From assembly GCF_900109515.1 (NCBI RefSeq), contig NZ_FOBD01000011.1:124001-188000 (forward strand): 64,000 nucleotides of DNA, read 5' to 3'. A program made the translations under genes and the position numbers. The notes under the pieces are model-generated. The model searched no databases, was not told the DNA's origin, and was given only the letters and a program-made list of their open reading frames with translations. Positions 7,354 to 16,399 of the stretch are shown piece after piece (position 1 is the first letter of the stretch; each line of letters opens with the position of its first letter). This stretch comes from Paenibacillus sp. OK003 (GTDB lineage Bacteria; Bacillota; Bacilli; Paenibacillales; Paenibacillaceae).

Positions 7354-9111
7354 CTAAGCATTAGGAAAAATAATATAAAAACGGACTCCGTCCGGCGTGT
7401 TTTCCACGCCATAACTGCATCCATGCAAATCGAGAATCTGCTTCGCGATGGCCAGGCCAAGCCCGGTCCCCCCCATTTTGCGATTACGCGAGCGTTCCAC
7501 GCGGTAGAATCTTTCCCAGATGTACTGCCGCTCCGCTTCCGAAATCTGCTCACCCTGATTCTCGATGGAGATTCGAACCTGCCCTTCCGGCCTGCTGATC
7601 TCAATCATAATATCGGTCTTAGGAACGGCATGACGTATAGCATTCATCATCATATTATAGAAGACCTGCTCCAACTTGCTCCGGTCTCCCTCAACGGTCT
7701 GCTCTGTGGTGGAGACCAGTACAACCTCCAGTTCCTTGTCCTTCAGTTGTGGTCCCAGACGTCCAGCAATATCTTCTATCATATCTCCAAGAGCTACCGC
7801 ATCGGTGTTCAGCTTAATCGCTTGGGATTCCAGCCGAACCAGATCCAGCATCTCTTCGACCATCGTTTCCATTTTGACTGCTTCATCGGCAATGATCTCG
7901 ATGTAGCGCTCACGTTTGCTCTCACTGACCCCATCTTTCAACCCTTCGGAGTACCCTTTGATGATGCTGATAGGCGTTTTGAGCTCATGAGATGCATCGG
8001 CAAAAAACTCCCGTTGACGCTGTTCAATCCGCTGCTTCATCTCCATATCGGTGCGCATCTGACTGTTTGCCTGCCTTAGCTCTTCCAAAGTCTGACCCAG
8101 TGTCGTTGACAGCGCGTTGAGACTATTGGACAGACTGCCAATCTCGTCATTGCGGCGGATGGGCGATTTCACTGTGAAATCAAGGGTGGACATCTTTTTG
8201 GCAACATGGTTCAGGGCAAGCAATGGCTTGGTGACGATTCGGGACAGAAGCAGGGAAAGGAACACAATCAGCACAAATGCAGCAATACCAAAATACGCAT
8301 AAAATAGTTGTGTAGCTTCACTCGCCTCCCTCATCTCCTGCAGGGACGTCAGAGAAAAAATGAGCTGCTGCTGGGGCCCGGAGCTGTGCACCGGAGCAAT
8401 GGTAAGCACATTCCGTACACCACTCCAGCTATCGGTCCATTCCTCATTAATCATTTTTCCGTTGGCAAGACTGATCTGGTCTTCCGTAGATAATGGGAAA
8501 CGGCTATCCAGCGCCTGTACGAGCAGACCCTGTCTCTGGCTCCATGTTCCCAGGTTAGGAAGAACAACTTCCTTCAATGTACCTGACCATTCTTCTACCG
8601 GCTCCGTTAACTCCTGAAAATCTTCCGTTCCGCTGACCACGGAGCTCTGATCCTTTATCTTCAGCGGATAAACCATAGGATCATTCATGCCACTTGCCGA
8701 GCCTGTAACGGTTAATTGCTGACCATATTTCAAATGTGAAGCAAGCCAGCCTGCGTTCTCACTGTTGATAAACAACGACAGCGATATATTTACCTGCTTG
8801 CCATCCTCTTGCAGAAGCACGATGTGGAATGGGTCATTAACCAGCTTGCCTGTATTCGTCAGGATGACCAGATGCGACTGATTCTGCCGCATGAACTTTC
8901 CTGTTTCCTTTGCCAGCTGCACATCGTTCCAATGACCAGCGGAATATTGTTGTTCGAATTTCGTCAATTTTTTCTTAATGCTGCTGATCTTCTGATGCTG
9001 ATAAAAGTCCGGGAACCAGACCAGTTGGGCAATCACGGTTGTTCCATATAGAAGAAGCAGGAATCCGGCCATGACCAGAAACAGTTTCATTGTTACACCG
9101 TTACGTCTCAT
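7354..9111 (-). CDS. Sensor histidine kinase with extracytoplasmic domain
   Basis: 585-residue membrane kinase. TM1 lies at about residues 8-28, an extracellular region of about 240 residues follows, then TM2 (FGIAAFVLIVFLSLLLSRIV), a HAMP linker, HisKA with phospho-acceptor His in DASHELKTPISIIKGY, and an HATPase domain (GTGLGLAIAKQIL). The frame reaches 9159, but ATG 9111 overlaps the response regulator stop as ATGA, the typical coupled arrangement. The genes behind it (pssA, dedA) suggest it senses envelope state and tunes membrane lipid functions (inference). Confidence 0.92.
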   Translation of the reverse strand: MRRNGVTMKLFLVMAGFLLLLYGTTVIAQLVWFPDFYQHQKISSIKKKLTKFEQQYSAGHWNDVQLAKETGKFMRQNQSHLVILTNTGKLVNDPFHIVLLQEDGKQVNISLSLFINSENAGWLASHLKYGQQLTVTGSASGMNDPMVYPLKIKDQSSVVSGTEDFQELTEPVEEWSGTLKEVVLPNLGTWSQRQGLLVQALDSRFPLSTEDQISLANGKMINEEWTDSWSGVRNVLTIAPVHSSGPQQQLIFSLTSLQEMREASEATQLFYAYFGIAAFVLIVFLSLLLSRIVTKPLLALNHVAKKMSTLDFTVKSPIRRNDEIGSLSNSLNALSTTLGQTLEELRQANSQMRTDMEMKQRIEQRQREFFADASHELKTPISIIKGYSEGLKDGVSESKRERYIEIIADEAVKMETMVEEMLDLVRLESQAIKLNTDAVALGDMIEDIAGRLGPQLKDKELEVVLVSTTEQTVEGDRSKLEQVFYNMMMNAIRHAVPKTDIMIEISRPEGQVRISIENQGEQISEAERQYIWERFYRVERSRNRKMGGTGLGLAIAKQILDLHGCSYGVENTPDGVRFYIIFPNA

Positions 9112-9788
9112 GCCTCGGCCTCGAATCGATAACCGGTCCCGATCACGGTTCGGATACACTTGGCTTCATCTCCAAGCTTGCTGCGGAGCTTTTTGATATG
9201 GGTATCCACCACACGCGAGTCGCCCTCAAAGTCGTATCCCCATACCCGGTTAAGAATGGCATCGCGGGACAGCACAATTCCCTGATTGCGAGTTAGATAC
9301 AGCAGCAGGTCATATTCTTTGGGAGCAAGCTCCACTTCGACTCCATCTTTCTCAAGCCGCCGCGCCCAGGGATCGAGTGTTGCGCCTCCAAACTGAATCA
9401 CGGTCTGCTCCTTGCTCACCGCACCCTCTACCCGCTTCATTAATGTCTCTGCACGTGCCACCAGCACACGAGGACTGAATGGCTTCGTTACATAATCATC
9501 CACGCCGAGCTGGAAGCCATGAATCTTGTCATCATCTTCCGATCGGGCAGTCAGCATTATAATAGGTACGGTCGACTGGGAACGAATATGCCCACAGAGG
9601 GTCCATCCATCCATTTCTGGCATCAGCACATCCAGAATGACCAGATCCACTTCATGCAGTGCCAGCAATTCCAGCGCCTCCACCCCATGTTCTGCTTCAA
9701 TAACGTTCCATTGTTCTTTTATGAAATAATCGGCCACAATCTCACGAATGCGGCTTTCGTCTTCCACCAGAAGCACTGTTCTGACCAT
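9108..9788 (-). CDS. OmpR/PhoB-family response regulator
   Basis: 226-residue DNA-binding regulator. The receiver domain carries the acidic pair in LLVEDESRIRE, the phospho-acceptor Asp in DLVILDVLMPEMDG and the conserved Lys in DYVTKPF. A C-terminal winged helix shows ELAPKEYDLLLYL and SRVVDTHIKKLRSKLG. Upstream in-frame codons to 9857 lack a site, whereas AAAGGAG is 8 bases before ATG 9788. It is translationally coupled to its kinase. Likely targets include its own operon. Confidence 0.93.
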   Translation of the reverse strand: MVRTVLLVEDESRIREIVADYFIKEQWNVIEAEHGVEALELLALHEVDLVILDVLMPEMDGWTLCGHIRSQSTVPIIMLTARSEDDDKIHGFQLGVDDYVTKPFSPRVLVARAETLMKRVEGAVSKEQTVIQFGGATLDPWARRLEKDGVEVELAPKEYDLLLYLTRNQGIVLSRDAILNRVWGYDFEGDSRVVDTHIKKLRSKLGDEAKCIRTVIGTGYRFEAEA

Positions 9789-9930
9789 GACCGACTCTCC
9801 TTTTAGCATTCTGTTGTTAACATAACGATTCCGTGTGTCGTCCGTGTGTCCAGCCATGTTCTGGAATGAACTCCATCTTATATACGATTAATATATACCA
9901 AAAGTTACTAAATCACATACGTTTTCGCAC

Positions 9931-9968
9931 AAAAAAGAAGCCGCCAACGAGCAATCCTCTGCTCATTG
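9931..9968 (-). terminator. Intrinsic terminator after pdxK
   Basis: Minus-strand hairpin CAATGAGCA / TGCTCGTTG with a G-U pair, then GCGGCTTCTTTTTT. Position and T-tract fit the end of the pyridoxal kinase transcript. Confidence 0.75.
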
Positions 9969-10030
9969 ACAGCTACTTCCGGCTGAACCATGCTTTTTCT
10001 CCGCAATTACACACTACATGTGCGCACCGC

Positions 10031-10843
10031 TTAGCGTTGATTCTCCAGTCGGTGTGCTACATGCAACGTTGGGCCAACAAAGCGGTTCAGCGGGAATCCG
10101 CCAGCAATCGCTTTGGTCACGAAGGCTTTACCTTCACGAACAGCCTCTTTCACGGTAAGACCGCGCGCCAAACCTGCGGTAATCGCCGCAGATGTGGTGC
10201 AGCCTGCACCATGTGTATATCCGGAGCCAACAACATCGGCTTCAAACCATTCGTAGTTCGTTCCGTCATAGAGAAGATCCATCGCTTTGCCCGGGTTAAT
10301 CACGCCTCTGTCCTTGATCAGGACATGTTTCGCCCCATGATCGTGAATGACAGCTGCTGCAGCTTCCATCTGCTCCTTGGAGCGGATCAGTCCACTTTTC
10401 GCGAGCTGCGAAGCTTCAAACAGGTTCGGGGTAACCAGATCAGCACCCGGCAACAGGAATTCGATCATTGCTTCCGTATTTTCTGGTTGCAACACTTCGT
10501 CCGTACCTTTGCAGACCATTACAGGATCGATAACGATCTGTGGTAGTCCGCTCCGGCGGATGTGCTTCGCAACCAATTCAATGATGTCTACAGAACCCAG
10601 CATCCCCGTCTTCATTGCATCAAAACCGATGCCATCCAGAACGGTGCGCAGTTGAGCCTCGACTACATTTAATTCCACAGGAAAGACCTGGTGATCCCAT
10701 GTATCAGGCTCCATAGCCACAACAGTAGTCAGCACAGTCATGCCATACACACCAAGCTCCTGAAAAGTTTTCAAATCTGCTTGAATCCCAGCACCGCCGC
10801 TCGTATCCGAACCAGCGATTGTTAATGTTTTTGGAATCGTCAT
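10031..10843 (-). CDS. pdxK: Pyridoxal/pyridoxine kinase (ThiD/PdxK-type ribokinase fold)
   Basis: 270 residues of the ribokinase superfamily, phosphorylating pyridoxal or pyridoxine and possibly hydroxymethylpyrimidine. TIAGSDTSGGAGIQADLKTF opens the substrate site, VIDPVMVCKG and VTPNLFEASQL mark the core, and YTHGAGCTTSAAITA is the anion-hole motif with catalytic Asp replaced by His-Gly-Ala-Gly-Cys context as in B. subtilis PdxK. The wording of HQVFP, DGIGFDAMKTGML and FPLNRFVGPT agrees better with PdxK than with ThiD proper. It is a single gene with its own promoter and terminator. Confidence 0.88.
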   Translation of the reverse strand: MTIPKTLTIAGSDTSGGAGIQADLKTFQELGVYGMTVLTTVVAMEPDTWDHQVFPVELNVVEAQLRTVLDGIGFDAMKTGMLGSVDIIELVAKHIRRSGLPQIVIDPVMVCKGTDEVLQPENTEAMIEFLLPGADLVTPNLFEASQLAKSGLIRSKEQMEAAAAVIHDHGAKHVLIKDRGVINPGKAMDLLYDGTNYEWFEADVVGSGYTHGAGCTTSAAITAGLARGLTVKEAVREGKAFVTKAIAGGFPLNRFVGPTLHVAHRLENQR

Positions 10844-10879
10844 GGTAGTTGCATTCTCCTTCGTCCTTCAGTTGACATT

Positions 10880-10908
10880 ATCCTATCCCTTGTACGAGCA
10901 GATGTCAA
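10880..10908 (-). promoter_or_regulatory. Sigma-A promoter of pdxK
   Basis: Minus-strand TTGACA (10903-10908), a 17-base spacer and TAGGAT (10880-10885), 37 bases before the pdxK start. The -35 is perfect and the -10 matches four of six positions. Confidence 0.65.
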
Positions 10909-10947
10909 TGCCATGTGAGGCCATACGGAGTATGGTTTCCAAAGGAA

Positions 10948-11655
10948 TCAGTTCACATCTTTTGTCTCCAGACGAATCATGGACAGCGAAGCAATCCACA
11001 GTCCGATCGCCCCCAGTGTTAATGGAATCACGATAACCGTATTGATGGAGAACGTAGGCCCGTTGAATCCTGAACACACTACAAGTACAAGCAGAATGGA
11101 TGATACCAGTGTGGTCGTGACCGAATGTTTACGCATTCCGAAGAATAGAGGGATCAGAGCCATGGCCGCAGCGGACAAGGAACTAATGGTGTACTTCAGC
11201 AGCAGTACCCGTGCATCACTCATCGTCAACGTATCGGGAATGAAGGAGTAGAAATGGTTTGTGATAACTAACAATGCTCCCATCAGCAGATCCGTAAACA
11301 AAATCATCACAAAGGTAAAAACAAAGATAATAATCAGCTTGGCAGCAATGATTTTCTGGCGCTTAATCGGGTAGGTAAACATAACGTTCATCGTTTTATT
11401 TCGATACTCACTAATAATCAGTTTCGCTATCAGCGCACCGCCAAAGATGATAAAAACAGCTCTGGCAAACGTATCTATTAACATGAAAGAGACGTGGTAA
11501 TTCACAAAGGCATAATCTTCTGCCCCCTGATCGGTGAATCCAATCATGATAAGAAACAGGATAAGAACGAGATTACCGATACCTGCCGTTCTGAAATTTC
11601 GGGCAAAGCGATGTTTGCGCAGTTCCAGCTGGATCAGTTTAAGCAACGTCCCCAT
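10948..11655 (-). CDS. ABC-2 type transporter permease (BcrB/YcbO-like)
   Basis: 235-residue membrane subunit with six hydrophobic segments and the N-terminal LIQLELRKHRF amphipathic element of ABC-2 permeases. SEYRNKTMNVMFTYPIKRQKI is the cytoplasmic coupling region typical of bacitracin- or lantibiotic-resistance permeases. Its start overlaps the ATPase gene by 17 bases. Together with the ATPase and the upstream two-component system, the four genes match the order and sizes of B. subtilis ycbL-ycbM-ycbN-ycbO (established layout). The substrate is unknown; antimicrobial peptides are the usual target. Confidence 0.85.
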   Translation of the reverse strand: MGTLLKLIQLELRKHRFARNFRTAGIGNLVLILFLIMIGFTDQGAEDYAFVNYHVSFMLIDTFARAVFIIFGGALIAKLIISEYRNKTMNVMFTYPIKRQKIIAAKLIIIFVFTFVMILFTDLLMGALLVITNHFYSFIPDTLTMSDARVLLLKYTISSLSAAAMALIPLFFGMRKHSVTTTLVSSILLVLVVCSGFNGPTFSINTVIVIPLTLGAIGLWIASLSMIRLETKDVN

Positions 11656-12562
11656 CCCCTTTCATTAAGTTCATGAAGTGTTCTTCCAATGAATGTGCCC
11701 GTTTGAAAATGGATTCAATCTCAACGCCATGCCCGATCAGCTTGCCTGTCAATTCCGATGGAGCAATGCCCGGATCATAGATACGTACGGTATGGTCATC
11801 GATCATTTTATAATTTTTCAACCCTAGCTGATGTTCCATCACATAGGTCGCTTTACGCGGGTCCAACGTTTGCAGCTCAATGTACTCGCTGTGGCTCCCA
11901 CGAATGCTGTCCATGGATACTTCTTCAACCAGACGCCCATTCCGAATGACCCCAACGGTGTCCGCAACCTGTTCAATTTCCCCAAGGATATGGCTGGAGA
12001 TTAGCAAGGTAATGCGATACTGGGAGCTGAGACGTTTGAACAAATCGCGCATCTCCTTGATGCCTAAGGGATCGAGACCATTGATTGGTTCATCCAGAAT
12101 GAGCAGTTCCGGTGTTGTGATCAGCGCACGAGCGATGCCCAGTCTTTGCTTCATCCCCAGAGAAAAGTCACGAACTGGCTTCTTGCCTGTGTCCTTGAGA
12201 CCTACACTTTCCATCATGTCGTTAATGACCTTTTTGTTATGAAACCCCATGTATTCACAATGGAGATCCAGATTTTCCTTGGCCGACAGATTATCGTAGA
12301 AAAAAGGATATTCAATGATGCTGCCCATTCGTTTCAGCAATTCATAAGAGGTAGGGGTGAGCTTTTCTCCGAATAATTCAATCTCGCCTACAGTTGGCTT
12401 CACCAGGTTGGTCAGCATCTTCATCATCGTCGTTTTCCCCGCTCCATTCGGACCAAGAAACCCGTAGATCTCCCCTTGCTTGATACTCATATTGACGTTT
12501 GATACAACCTCTGCCCCTGCATACGTCTTGGTCACACCTAGGGTCCGCGCAATATAGGTCAT
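11639..12562 (-). CDS. ABC transporter ATP-binding protein (BcrA/YcbN-like)
   Basis: 307-residue ATPase. Walker A is GPNGAGKTT, the signature is FSLGMKQRLG, Walker B is LLILDEPINGLDP and the switch His is in LLISSHILGEIEQ. The C-terminal extension (about residues 215-307) is typical of BcrA-type exporters. Two ATGs compete: 12568 is only 3 bases from AAAGGAG, while 12562 is 9 bases away, so the latter is preferred. It pairs with the overlapping permease gene. It is probably induced by the adjacent two-component system in response to a cell-envelope-active peptide. Confidence 0.88.
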   Translation of the reverse strand: MTYIARTLGVTKTYAGAEVVSNVNMSIKQGEIYGFLGPNGAGKTTMMKMLTNLVKPTVGEIELFGEKLTPTSYELLKRMGSIIEYPFFYDNLSAKENLDLHCEYMGFHNKKVINDMMESVGLKDTGKKPVRDFSLGMKQRLGIARALITTPELLILDEPINGLDPLGIKEMRDLFKRLSSQYRITLLISSHILGEIEQVADTVGVIRNGRLVEEVSMDSIRGSHSEYIELQTLDPRKATYVMEHQLGLKNYKMIDDHTVRIYDPGIAPSELTGKLIGHGVEIESIFKRAHSLEEHFMNLMKGDGDVA

Positions 12563-12690
12563 GTTCATATTCTCCTTTACGTTCGTCCCTGACGGGTTCT
12601 TATATCTGTATTGTAAAGAGAAAAGTCTTCTTTTTTATTAATCAAATCTTACAAAAACCTTAAGCTTATCGTGAAAGCTATAAATTGCAC

Positions 12691-13623
12691 CTAACAAGGT
12701 TTTAATGAAACCAAAAATACTGTTCTTACAAAAGGTACGCTATGGAGCTCAATACTTCCGCCCATCCGCTCCACCAGTCGCTTCGTAATGGTCAGCCCCA
12801 GACCACTGCCCTGATAGAGACGATTACGTGAATCCTCCAGCGTATACATGCGTTCAAATACACGACTGTGCTCTTGTTCAGGAATGCCCTTACCCCGATC
12901 CCAGATGCTAAGTGTTACCTGTTCCCCTATTGAATACTCCAGTGAAAGGCCAAGCACCTTGCCATCTGCTCCATATTTCATGGCATTGGTGATCAGATTA
13001 TCCAGCACACGGTCCAGTGCTTCCTCATTGCCTTTCACGAAGACATCGCTTTCCGGAATGGACAGCTCCACTTGCAGACCCAGATTCGTTAACATGTCAT
13101 AAAAAGAGAGCATCTTCAAGCGACACAATTCGCTTACATTGACCCTGGTCAGTGCAAGCTCGTTATCCCCCGACTCCAGCATCGCCAGATCAAAAAAGGA
13201 ATGAATCAGACGCAGCACTTCCTGCGCCTTATCCTGGATTTTTCCGGTCATGATCACGCGTTCCTGATCGGTTAGGGAAGTGCTGTGCAGCAGCGTTTCA
13301 CTATAACCAAGCACAACCGTAAGCGGCGTCTTCAGATCATGTGAGATATTGGAGAGCATGTTGCGCATCTCCTTCTCCTGATTGGCATAACCCGCCTTAG
13401 CCCGATGTGCATGATCCAGTAACTGATTCATGTCCTTAAGGAGCTGGCTGATTTGGGGATCACTGTTAAAGACAAGCAGACGCTCAAATGTACCTTTTTC
13501 TATAATAGAGGTCAATTTCTCATGTATGTAAGTTAGATGGGTACTGCGTTTATGCAGCCTTACGCTCAACAGAATGACGACAAGAGCCAAAATCCCGGTA
13601 GAAAAAGCCAAGATCAACGTCAT
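12691..13623 (-). CDS. Sensor histidine kinase, short sensor (YcbM-like)
   Basis: 310-residue kinase with a single N-terminal membrane segment (residues 4-22) and no sizeable extracellular domain. HisKA shows NISHDLKTPLTVVLGYSE, the N-box is DNLITNAMKYG, and GSGLGLTITKRL closes the ATP site. Such sensor-poor kinases usually sense through a membrane partner, here plausibly the neighbouring ABC transporter (inference from the BceS/YcbM groups). The start overlaps the regulator stop as ATGA. A 128-base gap separates it from the ATPase gene. Confidence 0.9.
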   Translation of the reverse strand: MTLILAFSTGILALVVILLSVRLHKRSTHLTYIHEKLTSIIEKGTFERLLVFNSDPQISQLLKDMNQLLDHAHRAKAGYANQEKEMRNMLSNISHDLKTPLTVVLGYSETLLHSTSLTDQERVIMTGKIQDKAQEVLRLIHSFFDLAMLESGDNELALTRVNVSELCRLKMLSFYDMLTNLGLQVELSIPESDVFVKGNEEALDRVLDNLITNAMKYGADGKVLGLSLEYSIGEQVTLSIWDRGKGIPEQEHSRVFERMYTLEDSRNRLYQGSGLGLTITKRLVERMGGSIELHSVPFVRTVFLVSLKPC

Positions 13624-14339
13624 GCCGGGTCCACCTCCAGCTTATAACCGATCCCCCACAATGTTTTGATATACCGGGGGTTGGAGGGGTCAACTTCCAG
13701 CTTCTCGCGCAGACGGCGCATATGAACATTAATGATATTTTCGTCGCCATAATAATGATCGTTCCAGACCGAAGCGTAGATTTGAGCCTTGGTAAATACT
13801 TTGCCAGGGTGGGTGACAAACATTTTGAGAATGCCAAATTCCTTGGAAGTAAGCTTTACAGATATGCCATCACGCTCCACCTCATACGTATCCATATCAA
13901 CCACAAGTCCGCCAATGTGAATGCGCTGTGCCTTAGGAGCGACCACAGCTGCAGGCTGTGCGGTATAGTTGGCACGACGAATAGCCGCTTTGATCCGAGC
14001 GGTCAGCTCGATCAACGAGAATGGTTTGCTCAAGTAATCATCAGCGCCGAATCCCAGGCCGAGGGCTTTGTCCACCTCTCCGTCCTTTGCAGACAGGATG
14101 AGCACAGGCACCAGACTGGTGGCACGGATGGTCTGGAGCACTTCCATCCCATTTTTGTGCGGCAGCATCAGATCGAGAATGACCAAGTCATAGCCTGACG
14201 GTGATTGGCTGAATTGACGTTCCGCATCCAATCCGTCATATGCATACGAGACGTCATAGCCCTCTTTTTCCAAATAAGGACCGACCATTTCACTAATTGA
14301 GCGATCATCTTCAACAAGCAGCAAGCGATAACCTGACAC
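13620..14339 (-). CDS. OmpR-family response regulator (YcbL-like)
   Basis: 239 residues with receiver landmarks LLLVEDDRS, DLVILDLMLPHKNG (phospho-Asp), ILSAKD and DDYLSKPFS, then a winged helix with KLTSKEFGILKMF and INVHMRRLREKLE. The start was set to GTG 14339 because GGAGGG lies 6-7 bases before it and the following SGYRLLLVEDD fits the receiver N-terminus; the open frame upstream to 14435 has no site. It is coupled to the kinase by ATGA. Confidence 0.9.
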   Translation of the reverse strand: MSGYRLLLVEDDRSISEMVGPYLEKEGYDVSYAYDGLDAERQFSQSPSGYDLVILDLMLPHKNGMEVLQTIRATSLVPVLILSAKDGEVDKALGLGFGADDYLSKPFSLIELTARIKAAIRRANYTAQPAAVVAPKAQRIHIGGLVVDMDTYEVERDGISVKLTSKEFGILKMFVTHPGKVFTKAQIYASVWNDHYYGDENIINVHMRRLREKLEVDPSNPRYIKTLWGIGYKLEVDPA

Positions 14340-14408
14340 GATATTCCCTCCAACTTGATCGTTTTCCTTTATTACCTCACAGTTTGTATCAATTGGCAAT
14401 AAAATACG

Positions 14409-14462
14409 AAAAACCCGGCAGGATCGCCACTTCATGTATCAAAGTGAACCTCCTGCCAGGTC
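14409..14462 (-). terminator. Intrinsic terminator after degV-like gene
   Basis: Long minus-strand hairpin ACCTGGCAGGA ... TCCTGCCGGGT with an internal CACTTTG/GAAGTG stem, then TTTTT. It directly follows the DegV gene. Confidence 0.8.
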
Positions 14463-14474
14463 TCATGTACAACC

Positions 14475-15317
14475 TTATACCGTCTCGCTTCGTATCCAGC
14501 ATAGTCCAATCGTTCCCGCACCTGCATGAATGCCTACCACCGGGATAAAAGGCATAATTTCCGTCTTCAGGCGGGGAAGCAAATCTGCAATCTGCTGTTT
14601 GATTGTAACGGCTTCTTCCTGATTGTTGGCATGCATGATGCATACATGCTTCACTTTCCCCATGTCCAGCTTGAGCACATCCAGCATGCGCTGTTTGGCC
14701 CGTTTGAACGTACGAATTTTCTCATTCACAACCACTTTGCCCTCTTCAAATCGAAGCAGCAGATGAATTTTTAACAATTGGCTAAGAATAAGCTGGGTCC
14801 CCGACACACGCCCACTGCGGTGTAGATGCTGAAGACTGGCTGGAATAAGGTAAAAGGACATGTTATCAATCATCTGTTCGATGTGAAGTTTGATTTCGGC
14901 TGCTGTCTGGCCTTGCTTCTGCCATTCCAATCCTTGCATAATCATCTCCCGCAGCGGATACGCGCCTGCTCTGGAATCAATGGCGGTAACCGTCACACCT
15001 GCGATCTCGGCAGCCTGCATCGATGTGTGCAGCGTACCGCTAAGCGCAGTGGAGCAATGAATGGTTATGATCTCATCGTACTGATCCTTCAACGACTCAT
15101 ACAGTTCAATAAATTCACCAATCGGCGGCTGTGAACTGCTTGCGCGTGAAGCCTCCTCGAGTTTCTCATAGAACAATTCCGAAGAGATGTCTTCTGTCTC
15201 CCGATAACATTCCTCTCCAAAAACGATGCGCAGAGGTACGATGTACACATGATTCTGCTCAGCAAATAGCGGATCGAGTGTGCTCGTACTGTCCGTGACC
15301 CATGCAATTTTACTCAT
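14475..15317 (-). CDS. DegV family fatty-acid-binding protein
   Basis: 280-residue cytosolic protein of the DegV/FakB family, which binds a fatty acid for phosphorylation by a FakA-type kinase. Typical landmarks are VTDSTSTLDP at the N-terminus, SSQPPIGEF, ALSGTLHTSMQAAE and TAIDSRAGAYPL. The C-terminal HAGAGTIGLCW is the ligand-closing motif. Both ends fit the family and the gene stands alone between terminators. No FakA partner is visible in the window. Confidence 0.9.
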   Translation of the reverse strand: MSKIAWVTDSTSTLDPLFAEQNHVYIVPLRIVFGEECYRETEDISSELFYEKLEEASRASSSQPPIGEFIELYESLKDQYDEIITIHCSTALSGTLHTSMQAAEIAGVTVTAIDSRAGAYPLREMIMQGLEWQKQGQTAAEIKLHIEQMIDNMSFYLIPASLQHLHRSGRVSGTQLILSQLLKIHLLLRFEEGKVVVNEKIRTFKRAKQRMLDVLKLDMGKVKHVCIMHANNQEEAVTIKQQIADLLPRLKTEIMPFIPVVGIHAGAGTIGLCWIRSETV

Positions 15318-15519
15318 TCCAACCTTCTCTCTTGCCGGATTGTTGAAGCTGTATCCTCAATCGTCAGGCACATGCCCGGCGGATTATTTAAAATTTGAAT
15401 AGTTCATATTGTAAACGTTTGCGTTATTGCTCCCCAAGTATAAAGGAACGGACAAACCGCTGTCTTGTGGCGCATTGTTGAACAGCCTCATTTCTTCCGG
15501 TATATGCCAAAAAAATGTC
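15318..15519. other. Intergenic region between divergent genes
   Basis: Separates the minus-strand degV gene from the plus-strand exporter operon. Apart from the promoter at 15520-15548 I see no clear structure here. Confidence 0.5.
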
Positions 15520-15548
15520 TTGCCTGTGAAGGAATATATTGGTATGCT
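15520..15548 (+). promoter_or_regulatory. Promoter of the ABC-2 exporter operon
   Basis: TTGCCT, 17-base spacer, TATGCT, about 75 bases ahead of the first permease start codon. Four to five of six bases match consensus in each box. Confidence 0.5.
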
Positions 15549-15622
15549 GTTGTCCTTCTCTCTTTTTCGCCTTGACTGAAGTGAACGGAAACGCCGTTCA
15601 ACCAACTTATCGGAGGTGTCAC

Positions 15623-16399
15623 ATGCTTTATTTCACTCTGGCTTCCAAAGCCTACTCCCGGAACCTGCAATACCGCGGGGCCCACATGGTACATAACCTG
15701 GCAAGCGCCATGTTCGGTTACATGTATGCCTGTCTCTGGATTGGCATCGGGGCCGACCACTCTCTCGGAGAATACGGGACACAGGGGATGGTCAGTTACA
15801 TTGCGTTTACGCAATCCTCTCTCTGGATCTCGGGTTTTCTCACCAATGGACTTGGTATTCCACTCACGGTCAGGACAGGGCAGATCGCGCTTGATCTCAT
15901 GAGGCCGGTTCATCTGTTCACCCACCTGATGGCACGTGAATGGGGGCAGATTGCCTACCAGTTCGTGTACAAAAGCATTCCGATTTACCTGCTCTTCTCC
16001 ATCGTATTTTCTCTGCAATGGCCCTCAGAGGCTTCAACCCTGCTATTTGCCGCAATTGGTCTTGCCGGCGCATCCTATTTATCCATCTGCATGAATTACA
16101 TTATTGGCGCCACCGCGATGTGGACGACGGAGTCCTCCTGGCTGCATTGGGGCAATCACGCCATGATGAATCTGCTTGCTGGTTTCTTCATTCCGCTGGA
16201 ATGGCTGCCAGACTGGTTGGAACGAATTGCCTGGTTATCTCCCTATCCTTTCCTGCTCTATGTCCCGACCCGAATCTATCTGGGTTATGAAAATGGCTCC
16301 TTACTATGGGGAACCTTGATTTGGTGCGTCCTCATGACATTCGTCTGTCTGGCGATCACCCAGGTACTGCGCCGTAAAGTGGAGGTGCAGGGCGGATGA
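15623..16399 (+). CDS. ABC-2 family permease, subunit 1
   Basis: 258-residue membrane protein with six hydrophobic segments, a subunit of a multidrug/daunorubicin-type exporter with two unlike permeases. LNGL-type loops such as FLTNGLGIPLTVRTGQIALDLMRPVH and FFIPLEWLPDWLERIAWLSPYPFLLY are characteristic of the ABC-2/DUF990 group. The frame is open from 15539, but ATG 15623 follows GGAGG at 7 bases and gives a proper N-terminus (MLYFTLASKAYSRNLQYRG). It overlaps the next gene by 4 bases. Confidence 0.82.
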   Translation: MLYFTLASKAYSRNLQYRGAHMVHNLASAMFGYMYACLWIGIGADHSLGEYGTQGMVSYIAFTQSSLWISGFLTNGLGIPLTVRTGQIALDLMRPVHLFTHLMAREWGQIAYQFVYKSIPIYLLFSIVFSLQWPSEASTLLFAAIGLAGASYLSICMNYIIGATAMWTTESSWLHWGNHAMMNLLAGFFIPLEWLPDWLERIAWLSPYPFLLYVPTRIYLGYENGSLLWGTLIWCVLMTFVCLAITQVLRRKVEVQGG

